The notes under the pieces were generated by a model. It was given only the letters and a program-made list of their open reading frames with translations. It was not told the DNA's origin and did not search any database. This document shows positions 9,528 to 21,142 of a stretch of DNA of 64,000 nt, one piece after another; position 1 is the first letter of the stretch, and every line of letters begins with the position of its first letter. The position numbers and the translations under genes were made by a program. Source of the stretch: Isoetes taiwanensis (Eukaryota > Streptophyta > Lycopodiopsida > Isoetales > Isoetaceae); NCBI GenBank assembly GCA_021234155.1, contig JAJEKV010000060.1, forward strand, positions 7,216,323 to 7,280,322, read 5' to 3'.

Positions 9528-10544
9528 ATCCTAGAACCCTTATTCAACATCTTGAACCCTAATCAAGGAACTATAACTGTAAGTTAGATATGTATGATTA
9601 GGTTAGATTTTATTCTGATGATTATCATGATATGAAGTTGTATGATGATGGTTGATCACGTTTGCTCCTCTTGTATTGGGAAGGGGGGTAGAGACCTAAT
9701 AGCCTTACTTAGTGATGCTCCTAGTTAGACCCTTTAGTTCCTATTATATTGCGGCCTGTGCATAGGAACCCACTGGGCTACGGGGGCTATGATGTGACTC
9801 AGCACTACATAACGGGGCTAGAGGAGATACGGAGGGAGGGTCCCTGCTGAGCGTGGCTACTGGGGACCCCATAGCGGGCTAGGCTTATGGCCGGTCACTT
9901 CGTATGGGCCGGGCATGGGTCCGACACCTCCTGGGGCAATGGTGTTGCCCTGCCTCTCAAGAGCTGCAGGTGTTGGCCTGGCTCTTGTTTCGGGGGGTTA
10001 AGTCGGGGACGAATCGTGTGTCGCCACTATTCTCTAGCCGCCCGTGTAACCTCTAGACCCCAGGAAAGGGGAGATGCAACCCTTCCTGCCTCGACGGACC
10101 GGGGAGATGCAACCCGGAGTAGTCTTGATGGGTGGTGCCATGAGATTGCATACCCGGAAGGCTAGAGTCATGCCAGAGCCCAATTTAGCCCATCTGCAAA
10201 GTATGCAAAAGAGGGGCGGATGGAGTGGTCAACCCTAGCCATTGTCTATAGCCAGCCCCGCCATTGTTATGATTTGGTCTGCTCTATCTTGAGGCCTAGC
10301 CGTCAGTCTACCTCCCCATGAGTCTGAGCCTTGGGTAGGAGCTCTCATGTTTTACGGATATATTTATCTCTGTTGTAGCTATGGATATGTGGATGTGCTA
10401 CCCTTCGGGGTAGTATGATGTATTGTTATTGCTAGTTCTGACGTTGTTTATGCTTCCCCTGTGATAGGAGCCCATAGGTGAAGGGCAGAAGCAAACAGTT
10501 GGAATATACGACCAGGCGCCGTATATTTTGTAGGGAGCGTCACA
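9528..10544 (+). repeat. 5' LTR of element 1, 5'-truncated
   Basis: Homology with the 3' LTR starts abruptly at ATCCTAGAACCC (9528 against 19879) and runs to GAGCGTCACA. The first roughly 550 bp of the LTR are missing, and about 115 bp near its right end are absent compared with the 3' copy. Confidence 0.85.
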
Positions 10545-10545
10545 A

Positions 10546-10557
10546 TGGTATCAGAGC
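10546..10557 (+). promoter_or_regulatory. Primer-binding site of element 1
   Basis: TGGTATCAGAGC begins one base after the LTR, complementary to initiator tRNA-Met. The following leader to about 11195 is non-coding. Confidence 0.85.
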
Positions 10558-11422
10558 AATGTTCTTGGTTGACCAAGAACTAGCACTGACCATGTCCCTA
10601 GTAAGTAGTCTAACATGCCTAATAGGGTGTGGAATGAAAATTTCCACCATGGAACCTCGAAAATAGGGGAAAATTTTTCTCCTAGGTAGTGGGTCCGTAA
10701 GAATAGGTTAAATTGTTAGATGGGAGAGAAAGAATGAGTCAAATTAACATTCTAGCAAAATTGGAGTGGAAATTATGCATCAGCATCAGATTTCACCTAA
10801 AATGGGTCGAAGAATCATCCCAATCAGAGACTCGGGTGAAAAATGGCGCAAATTCACAATTGACACTTCAAACCATTAGAAAAATTCGAATTTCATAGTA
10901 TAATACAGCATCAGCCATACATTAATAAGTATGTATTGTAGGATAATTAATAAGGGGGGCTAATTAATAGGGCTATTAATGGTAGGAGAATATTCCCTAG
11001 AGCATCTTCCTTTTTAAATATCTTCTTGCCACCCCATTTTCTCCCTAATCCTGCCTAAATCTCCTTCCTTGATAACCAGCTTAACGTAATCAGTTTGCCT
11101 AACCGTAAGATATGGCGCGCACCAAATGCATAGCCAGAAAGTACAGCCCAAGGCGCACACCCTCGATGGCAAAGGCGGCGGGAGGAGGAAAATAAGTGCC
11201 CGAGCACCTTCGGCCGGGGAGGGAGGAGGAGTCGTCTAGCTCCACAGACGACAAGGAGGAAGCCCAGAGCAGCTCCTCTGTGGAGACACATCGGACGGAC
11301 GAGACCGTCCACTTCGGTCGGTCGTCCGGCCAGGAGGAGGAGCAGCAGCAGGAGCAGCAGCACCAGCAAGAGCAGGAGGTGGGCACGTCGAGCAAGAAGA
11401 AGGGCAAGGAAAAGGTGGCAGA

Positions 11423-12136
11423 ATGGCCCGAGGAGAGGGCCCAGAGGAAGAAGAGGGAGAGGGAGAAGGAGGCAAGACGGAGAGAGAAGCGGTCCAAGAG
11501 GGACCAGGACCGCCCAATAGGGGGACGGTCCACATTGAGGAGCCTCGTCGGGATCCTACCGACGAGGAAGAGGAGGAAGAAGAGAGCGAGGAGGACGGGC
11601 AGGAGCAGGAGGAGCCTGAGCAAGACGCGGGGGAGCCATCAGACCCCAACGCCCGCCCACCATACCCCAAGTGGCCCAAGCCACCCAAGGTTGTAAAGAA
11701 GCAGAAGGTGGGCGAGCGGGAGTTCACGCTCAAGCAGGACCGTGAATTCCAGCGTCGAAAGAAAGTATACCAGGAGTACCTCCGTAGGTGGAAGAGGTAC
11801 AATGATTGGTATTGTAAGCAGAACGTACAGAAGGACGTTAAGGGCGGGCGACCAAAGAACCAGCCCAGCCGCCGCCACCACGACTGGAGCCGCCGAAGAA
11901 GGTCCATCATGGACCTAATTCAAGGCACGCCCATGTCTTTAGGGAGATTAGGCACTTCCAGCAGTGCACTAATCTCCTTATCAGGAAGACACCGTTCGAG
12001 AGGCTCCTTCGGGAGATCATGCAGGAGTTCCGGACGAACTAAAGGGTGACACCCCTGATGGTCCGAGCCCTGCAGGAGGCAGCAGAGGCAGAGCTGATCC
12101 AGCTTTTCAAAGAAGGCAACCTCTGCGGATCCCATT
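11423..12136 (+). pseudogene. ORF1 of element 1: charged N-region plus histone H3-like fold
   Basis: The first part (frame of the ATG at 11423) is Glu/Arg-rich and then Lys-rich (KKQKVGEREFTLKQDREFQ). From about 11848 coding signal moves to another frame: [11 protein letters not shown], then KKVHH (11896-11910), then [20 protein letters not shown] (11938-11997), [12 protein letters not shown], and ALQEAAEAELIQLF followed by KEGNLC (12067-12126). This follows histone H3 block by block: the ATKAARK tail, the KKPHR segment, [52 protein letters not shown] at 12040 sits at the loop-1 position. The final H3 segment (CAIHAKR to RRIRGE), present in element 3, is missing, apparently deleted between short AACCT repeats. 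The position directly after the leader is shared with element 3. It is not functional in this copy. Confidence 0.72.
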
Positions 12137-12312
12137 TTTGTATATATAAACTAAAACTATGAATGTATATAAATCTTTTTGTCTCTATAATCTTATCCCA
12201 TATCTATTAAAGTAATTTTATGTGAATTAATCCTTGTGTGATATAAAAGTGCTTTTGTATAAATTAAGTTGTAGTAGAATCTTCTATATCATGCTTAGAA
12301 TACTATCAGTTT
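12137..12312 (+). other. AT-rich spacer between ORF1 and ORFX
   Basis: The stretch begins GTATATATAAAC and ends near TTTTTCCAAG, and is strikingly AT-rich between GC-rich ORFs. The ORF1-proximal edge (GGATCC followed by CATTTTTGTATATA) matches the edge in element 3 (GGATCCGCATTTGTACATAT). It could be an intron or the end of one transcription unit. The borders are suggestive, not proof. Confidence 0.5.
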
Positions 12313-13790
12313 TTCCAAGCCATCTTTTACATCCACCTCTGCTCAATCGCGCCCACCAACTTTGTTCGATGGTACGACAGTGCCAACCACGTTCGTGATT
12401 TCCCTGCTGAAGAGGCCTTCCATGTGTTTGATCGTCTCTTTGACCTTCATGCAACCCTGACCAGGACCCCTTACTACATTGATATAGTTTGCCAGTATGA
12501 CCAGCAAATCTTACCCTGGGAACTTAGCCTTCCACCTAGAGGAGGGAAGTGGGTATCCTTAGGCTCGTTGAGCCAAGCTGGGGGCGGGGGAGGGGGGGGG
12601 GGAGATCCAGAGGCAAGGGGCAACTATGGGATAGGACGAGGGACATGCCCGATTATATGACTTATAGAGTCCATAGGCACAGGTATATTTCGGCACACGC
12701 GGCCCTCGCTCTATTCATGCAGTATAAGGCAATCAACAAGGTGGGGGAGCCTTCGATCCAGCCTTTGGACCTAGCGCCACTCAACACAAGAATGGAGCAA
12801 GACTAGATACATGAGATCGAATCCTCAGAGTACGACCATGGCACAAGAATAGGGGCATTCCAGATTGAGCAGGATTACGAGCAACTCGGAGAAGAAGACG
12901 CAGATTGGGAGAGCAGGGAGGCAACCAGAATGGAGAGATGCATAGCAAGACATGATGAAGACATTAGGCCGGCCACCAAACCGCCAATCGGCATCACAGC
13001 GCTATCGTCAATAGTAATCGAAGGGGAGGGATACATTTTGGCAAATGACATCCTCAACCTTCCATGCTGCCAAGAAGAAGGGCTTAGAATCGACGAGCTC
13101 TTAGGCTTGATTGCAAAAGAACAGGAGAGTGACTTCGTCGACTACTCCTATCAGGAAGTCCCAAGAGAAGTAGCGGAAAGACACTCCTACGCCAGGGAGA
13201 CGATGTCAGACATCGCCGCCTACGAACACATAAGGGAGATGTATCGTCAACAGCAGCTGGTTATCCAAGAGGAAGAATTTCAGAAGATCCAAAGTAGGTT
13301 GTATAAGCCAAGGAAGGGCCCAAGCTCTAGCCGAACGGTTCGATCAAGAAGCATGTGGGAGGCATCCAGCGACATCAACTTGGAATGTGCAACCACTATG
13401 TGGAGGGACTATGAAGACCTCTTAGCATTAGACGTCTATGGCAGAGCGGCTCAAAGGAAGGGTACAGGCACGCAGACCATAGGAAAGGGTAAGGCACTCC
13501 GGTACTACCTCCCAGTCCTCAGCCAAGGGCAGATGATAGTTTTTCATAAGGAGTTCAGCCCGCGAGGGGAGGAAGCCGTGGCGCTCCTTATAAAGCTCTC
13601 TGGCTTCGGCCAGCACGCCAAGCTGAGCAGCCACACGGATCACATCATTCTCTTCAAGAGATCTGTGGTACTCCACAGCCTCGATTTTGCCAGGGGCTAC
13701 TTGAGAGATGCACCATTGATGGTTGTTGCGGCAACAACAACCCCACTCCCTGCACCTCAAATGGCTCGAGCCCTCGAAGGTATCTTCTAG
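12313..13790 (+). pseudogene. ORFX of element 1: unknown ORF shared with element 3
   Basis: Open from 12313 (FQAIFYIHLC, then FVRWYDSANHVRDFPAEEAF) to a long G-run at about 12570-12602, where the frame shifts. The second frame then runs to 13790 with one TAG at 12804. Recognisable blocks include IVIEGEGYILANDIL near 13010-13055 and SGFGQHAKLSSHTDHI near 13600-13650, both with counterparts on the minus strand of element 3. It has no zinc finger, protease or polymerase motif, and I do not recognise the family. It sits between ORF1 and gag, where ordinary chromoviruses have no gene, so it is probably an accessory or extended-Gag protein of this lineage. Confidence 0.55.
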
Positions 13791-14192
13791 AAACATTTTG
13801 CGCAATGTCGGCAAAGGCCTTCGACTTAGGGACGTGAAGAACTTCTTCAATCAATGAAGGGTTCTTCAAGATGAACACTTTTGCTTTCATATATCATTAA
13901 AATGTATAAAAATGTCCTCAGTTCCATGTATTACTATATACTTCTAAGTTCTATATAATGCATAACTCTCGTATATTAATTGCCATAACTTGTCTTTAAC
14001 TTATAAGTTGGAATTTTAACATGATTTCTTTTATACCTAACAATAATTGACCTTGTAAATAAGGTTGAATAATGTATAACCTAAGTAACAACATTGATGA
14101 CCAATACTTGCAGCCAGGAATACCGGTTCAGGGTCTCAAGGCCAAGGCCGACAGCACCAGTGGCAACCTAGGAACTGAGAAGAAACAACTGC
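13791..14192 (+). other. Second AT-rich spacer before gag
   Basis: Strongly AT-rich and non-coding, ending in TACTTGCAG then CC at about 14112, a good splice-acceptor context. This may be an intron joining ORFX to gag. Confidence 0.4.
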
Positions 14193-14756
14193 AGGTTTAG
14201 GACATTCAGCAAGGCATTCCGTAAGCACTATGTCCCGAGATCCCACACCAACAGACAGATACAGCAGTTCTATAGGTTGGACCAGGGTATTTTGTCCGTC
14301 GCTAAGTATACGGAGGAGTTCATGAGGTTGAGATTAAATGTCCCAAGGATAACAGAAAGGCAAGCAGTAGATGGGTATATCGAGGGCCTCAATAGCAACA
14401 TCAAACGGCTAGTGAGGGCAATCAACCCAAGAACAGTTGGGAAGGCAGAAGATAAAGCTCTCAGCTTAGAAGAGGCACCAGTGACCCCAGCACAGAAACA
14501 GCTTCCATACAAAGGAAAGACAGCAGGGCAATATCAAACTAGACAGGCGGCCTCTACGCCAGCAGGAGGCCAGTACCAAGGGAAAGCTCAGGGGAAGTCT
14601 TTCGGAGACCGCAAGCCACAGGAAGGATCAAGGGGCAAGTCAATTAGATTTCTCCTAGACAGCATCCCAAAGGAGAAAAGACAGGAATGCATAGAGAAGA
14701 AATTGTGTTTTCGATGGTTCTAGCCAGGGCACCGAACGCACAATTACCCTTTTGTT
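14193..14756 (+). pseudogene. gag of element 1 (capsid C-terminal part and zinc knuckle)
   Basis: Encodes the retrotransposon Gag fold: FSKAFRKHYVPR, then QFYRLDQG, SVAKYTEEFMRLRLNVP, VDGYIEGL and a Lys/Gln-rich tail. The expected CX2CX4HX4C nucleocapsid knuckle (about 14707-14752) is ruined: it reads CFRW, then a TAG at 14721, then PGHRTHNY, so two Cys are gone. The same frame continues into protease, so gag and pol were one polyprotein. Confidence 0.8.
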
Positions 14757-17138
14757 ATGCAGGCGGCACTAGCTGAACTTGCCGATTGGGAATCACCAGC
14801 CGAGGGAGATGAAGAAGAAGGCGACCAACAGGAACCCCAAGACTTCATAGAAGGTGAGTGTAAAATTTGTGCAGCCATTGAGTCAGGGGAGGTTAAGAAT
14901 CAGTCTACAGTCATCTTGGCAGAAGGAATCATAGATAATAAGCCATATATAGTCTTAATAGACACAGGTAGTTCCCACAACTTTGCCTCTCCAAGGCTTG
15001 CTGCTCTCATGAAGAATAAGATCTTGAAGTCCAAGCCCAGGCCAATTAGCATGACAAGCGGCGCTATTCACCACACTAAAGGGAGGAGAATCAGTTTTGA
15101 CATAGATCTTAGCGGAAGCAAGTGGCCGATGGGTGCCGAAGTGATGGACATTGGGAAATATGACCTCATAGTAGGAATGAAGTTCCTAAGGCCAGCAAAA
15201 GCTATGATAGATTGCGACTGCAACGAAATCTCTATGACGGCGCCGGACGGCAATCAATACATAGTAAAAGGTAAGAAGGTAACTTCAGCTATGCAATGTA
15301 TCTCTATGAAGCAGTTGAGGAAAAGCATAATAAGGAACAGGGTGGATTACATCTTGAGGCTAGAGGCAGTTGACCCAAGTAAAGCAAAGGGAAGTGAGTT
15401 AAGTGGAAATCAGTTGCCTAAGCCAATAGCAAGGCTCATTAAGGAGTTTAATGATGTATTCACGGATGAAATCCATCAATTACCACCTTATAGGGGTGTA
15501 GAGTGTGAAATCACACTAGCTCCAGATGCTACGCCTACTAGCAAGACACCTTATAGGATGAGCATTCCAGAGCTGGTAGAGCTGAAGAAACAGTTGCAAG
15601 AACTGCTTGAGCTCGGATTCATAAGAGCTAGCGTGTCTCCTTTTGGAGCACCCATCCTTTTCGTCAAGAAGAAAGACGGAAGTCTAAGGATGTGTATTGA
15701 TTATCGGCAACTTAATAAGCAAACGATAAAGAATAAATATGCTCTGCCAAGGGCGAATGACTTGATGGACCAGCTCCAGGGAGCAAAAGTCTTCTCCAAA
15801 ATTGACCTAAGGTCGGGCTACCATCAGATAAGGATCAAGGAATAAGACATCCACAAAACCGCCTTTAGAACGCAGTATGGGCACTATGAGTTCACGGTAA
15901 TGCCTTTCGGCTTATTGAATGCCCCGGCAACCTTCATGCACTTGATGAATGATATGTTCAGAGAATTCTTAGATGAATTTGTCATCGTATTTTTCGATGA
16001 CATCCTAGTCTACAACAAGACCATTGAAGAGCATTGTCAGCACCTGAGAAGAGTTTTGGAGAAGCTAAGGCGGCATCGATTGTACGGCAAGCTTTCTAAG
16101 TGCCACTTCGCAACAGGCCGAGTGGAGTATTTGGGTCATGTGGTGTCATCTGAAGGGATCTCCACTGATCCAGCTGAAGCCATAGTGGATTGGCCAGCAC
16201 CAAGGAATGTGGGCGAAGTAAGAAGCTTCCTCGGCTTGGCAGGGTATTACCGGAAGTTCGTGAAGGACTTCGCTAGGTGGACGTCCCCTCTGTCGGACCT
16301 CACCAAAGATAGGAAGGTGAAGGATTGGACAAAGCATTGGCTCGAGAATGTCCAAGCCTCCTTTGAGAAGCTCGGCACTAACCACAGCACCGGTCCTCAT
16401 CCTACCAGATCCAAGCAAGGATAAGCTAGTGGCGACAGATGCTAGCAAGCTAGCAATGGGAGCAGTCCCCATGCAGGAGGGAAGGATAGTCGCATACGAC
16501 TCCAAGAAGATGAATGATGCAGAGCAACGCTACCCGACTCATGACCAAGAGCTTTTGGCCATTGTGAGGGCCTTGAGAATCTGGAGACACTATTTGTTGG
16601 GAAGAAAGTTTCAATTAGATACAGATCACCAAAGTCTCCAGTACATCTTCACACAATCACTCCTGAATCTAAGACAAAGGAGGTGGATGAAGTTTCTCGA
16701 AGAGTATGACTTCGAAATAGTCTACAAGCCTGGCAAGTTGAATATAGCCGCAAATGCCCTCTCGAGGAGGCCATTTGAGGCAAGAACCCATTGCAATGCC
16801 ATATCAACTCTCTTAAGTGAATATGGCAAGAGGATTGAAGAAACGTTGCCATCAGACGACGACTTTAAGGAAGTATCGGCTAGCCTCTCTAAAGAGGCAA
16901 GAACAGATAAGGAAAGGGAGACCTTCAAGAATTACAAGAAGGAAGGTAGCCTGCTATATCATAAGAACAAGTTGTGTGTACCAGGATCTTCGGGAGTAAG
17001 GAAGTTGATACTTCACAATACACACGACAGTCCCATAGCCGGGCATGCAGGATTAATGAAGACGTATTTCAAGATAAGAAGTAGCTATTTCTGGCCAGGA
17101 TTGTGGCGACAGTGTGTGGCTATTTCTAGCCAGGATTG
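14757..17138 (+). pseudogene. pol of element 1: protease, reverse transcriptase, RNase H, start of integrase
   Basis: Aspartic protease: [10 protein letters not shown], catalytic Asp at residue 69 counted from 14757. Reverse transcriptase: [23 protein letters not shown], then a TAA at 15843-15845 where relatives have a Glu codon, then [12 protein letters not shown] and the catalytic FFDD (about 15990). A 5-bp deletion near 16372 shifts the frame before RNase H. RNase H keeps its acidic residues in TDAS, HDQEL and TDHQSL. The zinc-binding start of integrase (HDSPIAGHAGLMKTYF, FWP) follows, and coding then breaks at a complex junction (17097-17138). Confidence 0.88.
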
Positions 17139-18076
17139 AATGTGGGCGAAGTAAGAAGCTTCCTCGGCTTGGCAGGGTATTACCGGAAGTTCGTGAAGGA
17201 CTTTGCTAGGTGGACGTCCCCTCTGTCGGACCTCACCAAATATAGGAAGGTGAAGGATTGGACAAAGCATTGGCTCGAGAATGTCCAAGCCTCCTTTGAG
17301 AAGCTCAAAGAGGCACTAACCACAGCACCGGTCCTCATCCTACCAGATCCAAGCAAGGATAAGCTAGTGGTGACAGATGCTAGCAAGCTAGCAACGGGAG
17401 CAGTCCCCATGCAGGAGGGAAGGGTAGTCGCATACGACTCCAAGAAGATGAATGATGCAGAGCAACGCTACCCGACTCATGACCAAGAGCTTTTGGCCAT
17501 TGTGACGGCCTTGAGAATCTGGAGACACTATTTGTTGGGAATAAAGTTTCAATTAGATACAGATCGCCAAAGTCTCCAGTACATCTTCACACAATCACTC
17601 CTGAATCTAAGACAAAGGAGGTGGATGAAGTTTCTCGAAGAGTACGACTTCGAAATAGTCTACAAGCCTGACAAGTTGAATATAGCCGCAAACGCCCTCT
17701 TGAGGAGGCCATTTGAGGCAAGAACCCATTGCAATGCCATATCAACTCTCTCAAGTGAATATGACAAGAGGATTGAAGAAACATTGCCATCAGACGGCGA
17801 CTTTAAGGAAGTATCGGCTAGCCTCTCTAAAGAGGCAAGAACAGATAAGGAAAGGGAGACCTTCAAGCATTACAAGAAGGAAGGTAGCCTGCTATATCAT
17901 AAGAACAAGTTGTGTGTACCAAGATCTTCGGGAGTAAGGAAGTTGATACTCCACAATACACACGACAGTCCCATAGCCGGGCATGCAGGATTCATGAAGA
18001 CGTATTTCAAGATAAGAAGTAGTTATTTCTGGCCAGGATTGTGGCGACAGTGTGTGGCTATTTCTAGCCAGGATTG
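17138..18076 (+). repeat. Tandem duplication of the RT-end/RNase H/integrase-start segment
   Basis: Positions 16205-17137 are repeated in tandem here with only scattered substitutions. The second copy retains the five bases deleted from the first near 16372 and therefore reads [18 protein letters not shown] in one frame. Its RNase H has TDRQSL in place of TDHQSL. Both copies end in the same scrambled junction, so the integrase deletion came before the duplication. Confidence 0.92.
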
Positions 18077-18519
18077 TGGCTATCTCAAGGCGACAGTGTG
18101 TGGCTGAAGATTAAGGTGAAGCAAGCCAAGCTTCGCATAGGGAACTGTAAGAAGCTTGCTCCTAAGTGGGCGGGTCCCTTTAAGATCTTGGAGCGGGTGG
18201 GCACCCAGGCCTACAAGCTGGATCTCCCGGCGCACCTCAAAGTCCATAAGGTCTTCCATGTGAGCCTCTTAAAAAGGTGCAACCCAAATCCTGATGAGGT
18301 TTTGGAAACTCTAACCCTGTTGGAAATGACAGACTTCTTGATAAGGTATTCAAGAAGACCAAGAGGTCTCAGTTCCTCCAATATTTGGTCAAGTGGAAGC
18401 ACTTGCCCGTGGAAGATGCAACGTGGGTATTGAAGCAGGATTTAGAGAAGCAATACCCGGACTTCATGAGGGCGAGTCATCTCCGAGCTTGTCGACGCCG
18501 ACTTGCCAGGTGCTTAGCT
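18077..18519 (+). pseudogene. Integrase C-terminus and chromodomain of element 1
   Basis: Resumes at GDSVWLKIKVKQAKLRIG (about 18090) and continues WAGPFKILERVG and KVFHVSLLK, the GPY/F-type end of gypsy integrases. The catalytic core with its D,D(35)E triad is deleted. After a frameshift near 18335 a chromodomain is readable: QFLQYLVKWKHLPVEDATWV, then LEKQYPDFM. In chromoviruses this domain binds modified histone H3 tails and steers integration. Here it is broken from the rest of Pol. Confidence 0.82.
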
Positions 18520-19329
18520 TAGTGTGCTTCTTAGTTAGCTTGAGTAGGGCACATGCATTCTAGCCAGTAGAGTGCATGTGCAAGGATCTTGGACATGTAG
18601 GCGATGATGGGATACGCGCCAAAGGCATTCTCTAGGCCAACACGCACCAAGGGTGCACATGACCAGGAGGGTCATGTGAGAGAGGAAGTTAGGCATGGTG
18701 GACAATGCGGGGCACGCGCACCTGACCATGGGGGGGTCATGGTGAGGTTTGAGTGATCATGCGCGATGATGGGATCGTGAGACGCTCCCTAGCTTAAACC
18801 CTCAGGGGCATGAGGCACTGGGGTGTACTCGATGTAGGGGATCGTGTACAAGGTAACACTTGATCATGGGCAATGATAGGACCATCTTAAATGGTCCTTA
18901 AGCTCAAATCTTATGGGGCCATGATCGAGTGCAAGGTAATACCTCAAGGAGGTAATTAGGGGGGTGGTCCCCTAAAACCACAAACTTATTAACTAAACTA
19001 ACGTAATGTGCTACTCGTGCAGGCCAGTGATAGGGGAGCATCGAGGAGGAGCGCATTACGTGAAGATGGGGAGCCATGATTTAGACTTAAATTATGAACC
19101 CAAATAACTTTTGTGATAATATTTTGACTTATTATAAGGAGTAACCTTGTTAAGGCTATATAATTTTGTATAAGTACAAATATAGCCTATATTACATGTT
19201 AACTGTTTAATAGGAAGTTGATCATTTCAGTTAAATTGAAGTTGTATACTTATGTTGTTTTGCAGGGATAGTGTAGGTTCGTGACCTTAGCGTAATGCTG
19301 AGGACAGCATTATCCTAAGGGGGAGAGAA
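18520..19329 (+). other. 3' untranslated region and polypurine tract of element 1
   Basis: Non-coding, with degenerate internal repeats around GATCATG-GCAATGATGGG. It ends in TAAGGGGGAGAGAA (19316-19329), the polypurine tract preceding the 3' LTR. Confidence 0.7.
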
Positions 19330-20042
19330 TGTGACGTTCCAGGGAAATATACGCTATAAATACGTATATTTTCGGCCCATCACTATACAAGTCTACTTCG
19401 TAGCCTTGTATACCTTAGGAAGTGGCATGGGTGCATATCTAAGTTAAGTATATAACTTAGATAACCGTAGGATAAGGCCCATGTTTCACATGGCCTTATC
19501 CTATTGGGCAACCGCCACATGGTCATGCCCCATTGGAGCCATGTGGAGCCACGTGTCATCCCATGTGGACCCGAACCTATATTAACCTAAACCCTAACCC
19601 TAGACCTCTTTTCCTAGCCCTAACACCCTCGAACCTTCTTACGCTTTTCGAAACCCTCGTTTCGAAAGGCCGCTTGTTTGGGCATAGCCTAGTGCAAAGT
19701 CCCCCCCAGTGCGTGTATGATCCTGGAGTGAGCACGGGTTCGACCACTTCGAGGACCATGGAGATGCCAGGAATGGGAGGGAGCGCTTCGGGAGCAGGTA
19801 TTTGGAGTAGTGTTCTTAGTAGTTCATCTGGAAGTTAGCACTCCATATGAGGTAGTATTTTGTATCTAGAGTAGAGCCATCCTAGAACCCTTATTCAACA
19901 TCTAGAACCCTAATCAAGGAACCCTAACTATAAATTAGATATGTATGATTAGGTTAGATGTTATTCTGATGATTAGCATGATATGAAGTTGTATTATGAT
20001 GGTTGATCATGTTTGCTCCTCTTGTATTGGGAAGGGGGGTAG

Positions 20043-21142
20043 GTACGATTTATCTGCGTTTCGAGATAATGAATGAGCCATGTGGCCCTCCCCTTTAATT
20101 CCAAAATAGCAGTAGTACAATAATATTTCACTTCTAATAATCCCTCATGCACACCGACCTTTTTGGGCATACAAAAGGATCAAAGCACCATAAAGGACCA
20201 AAACTCAAAATAAGTTCATAAAGATTTATAGGCCTCCGTTGCTGATGTCCAACACGACCCCAACGTGCCAAGATACTTGCAAAACTCGCAAAGGACGTCT
20301 CCACATCCATCTTAAGCAAATCTGTAAGCCTTCGACTCTATTCTGCGCAAAACGACAACCCCACCAAAACAAGAGTTCACCAAACTCAAGAGCCGTCCAC
20401 TCATATAACGACAGCCTAACTCCATGGGGCAGCTCATGCTTATAGGTCCAATCCAACTCCAAGCTAACATGGCATAAGGAACCACTCCCGAAGAAAACCA
20501 TCGTGACGACAAGCACATTCGTAACGATCGACCTCGACCTATAACCTGCAAAACCACCAGTCCAACATCCACGGGACACAAAGGCCCTACTCCAGGCACG
20601 AGGGCGGCCAAAACGCTAGCACGAGGGCCAAAACTCATGTCACAAGGGACACCACAACATCCACATCTTACCCCTACTACTAGGCATGAGAGCAAATATT
20701 ACGCTGGCACGAGGACCATCACAACAATACTAAATCCCTTAATGAAAGAAAGACCTGAACACCAAGGCACGCCCAAAAAGGGCGACCACTCATGAAAAGA
20801 GAGCTACTACAAAATCAAGACTTGGCACAAGGACCACCAAACATGGCACGATGACTCAAGATCACCCACAATAAAAATACTAGGGACTGCCTCTAAAAAG
20901 AACAGAGAAATGAAAGCAAGTGACCAAATAAGAAAACAGTCGAGAATTAAAGGCCGACTATAAAAGGCCCAAAGGCACAAGAGGGTGGGGGGGTGGGACG
21001 AGCGACCTAAGGGGGACAGGCTCAACAACGGCTGATAACGACAGAGGAGGAGGCACCAGACATAAATACTATAGAGGGAACCTGTCAACTAGCCTCAAGA
21101 AGCGGATTTATCTGCTTATCTCGAAACGCAGATAAATCGTAC
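20043..21142. mobile_element. 1.1-kb inverted-repeat DNA element nested in the 3' LTR
   Basis: Perfect 27-bp terminal inverted repeats: GTACGATTTATCTGCGTTTC plus 7 more bases at 20043-20069, and the reverse complement at 21116-21142. The 5' LTR lacks the insert and so gives the empty site. If the target duplication is TA the TIR starts CGATTTATC, but the palindromic edge hides the exact border. The interior has only short ORFs without a transposase motif, so it is non-autonomous. Confidence 0.8.

Noticed and set aside
11236-11910. 224-codon Ser-rich minus-strand ORF
   Set aside because: It is the antisense shadow of the Glu/Lys-rich N-region of ORF1; serine and leucine runs come from GAG/GAA repeats read backwards.
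16146-17866. Minus-strand ORFs of 60-119 codons over the RNase H segment
   Set aside because: They mirror the conserved plus-strand pol and recur in both tandem units only because the DNA is duplicated.
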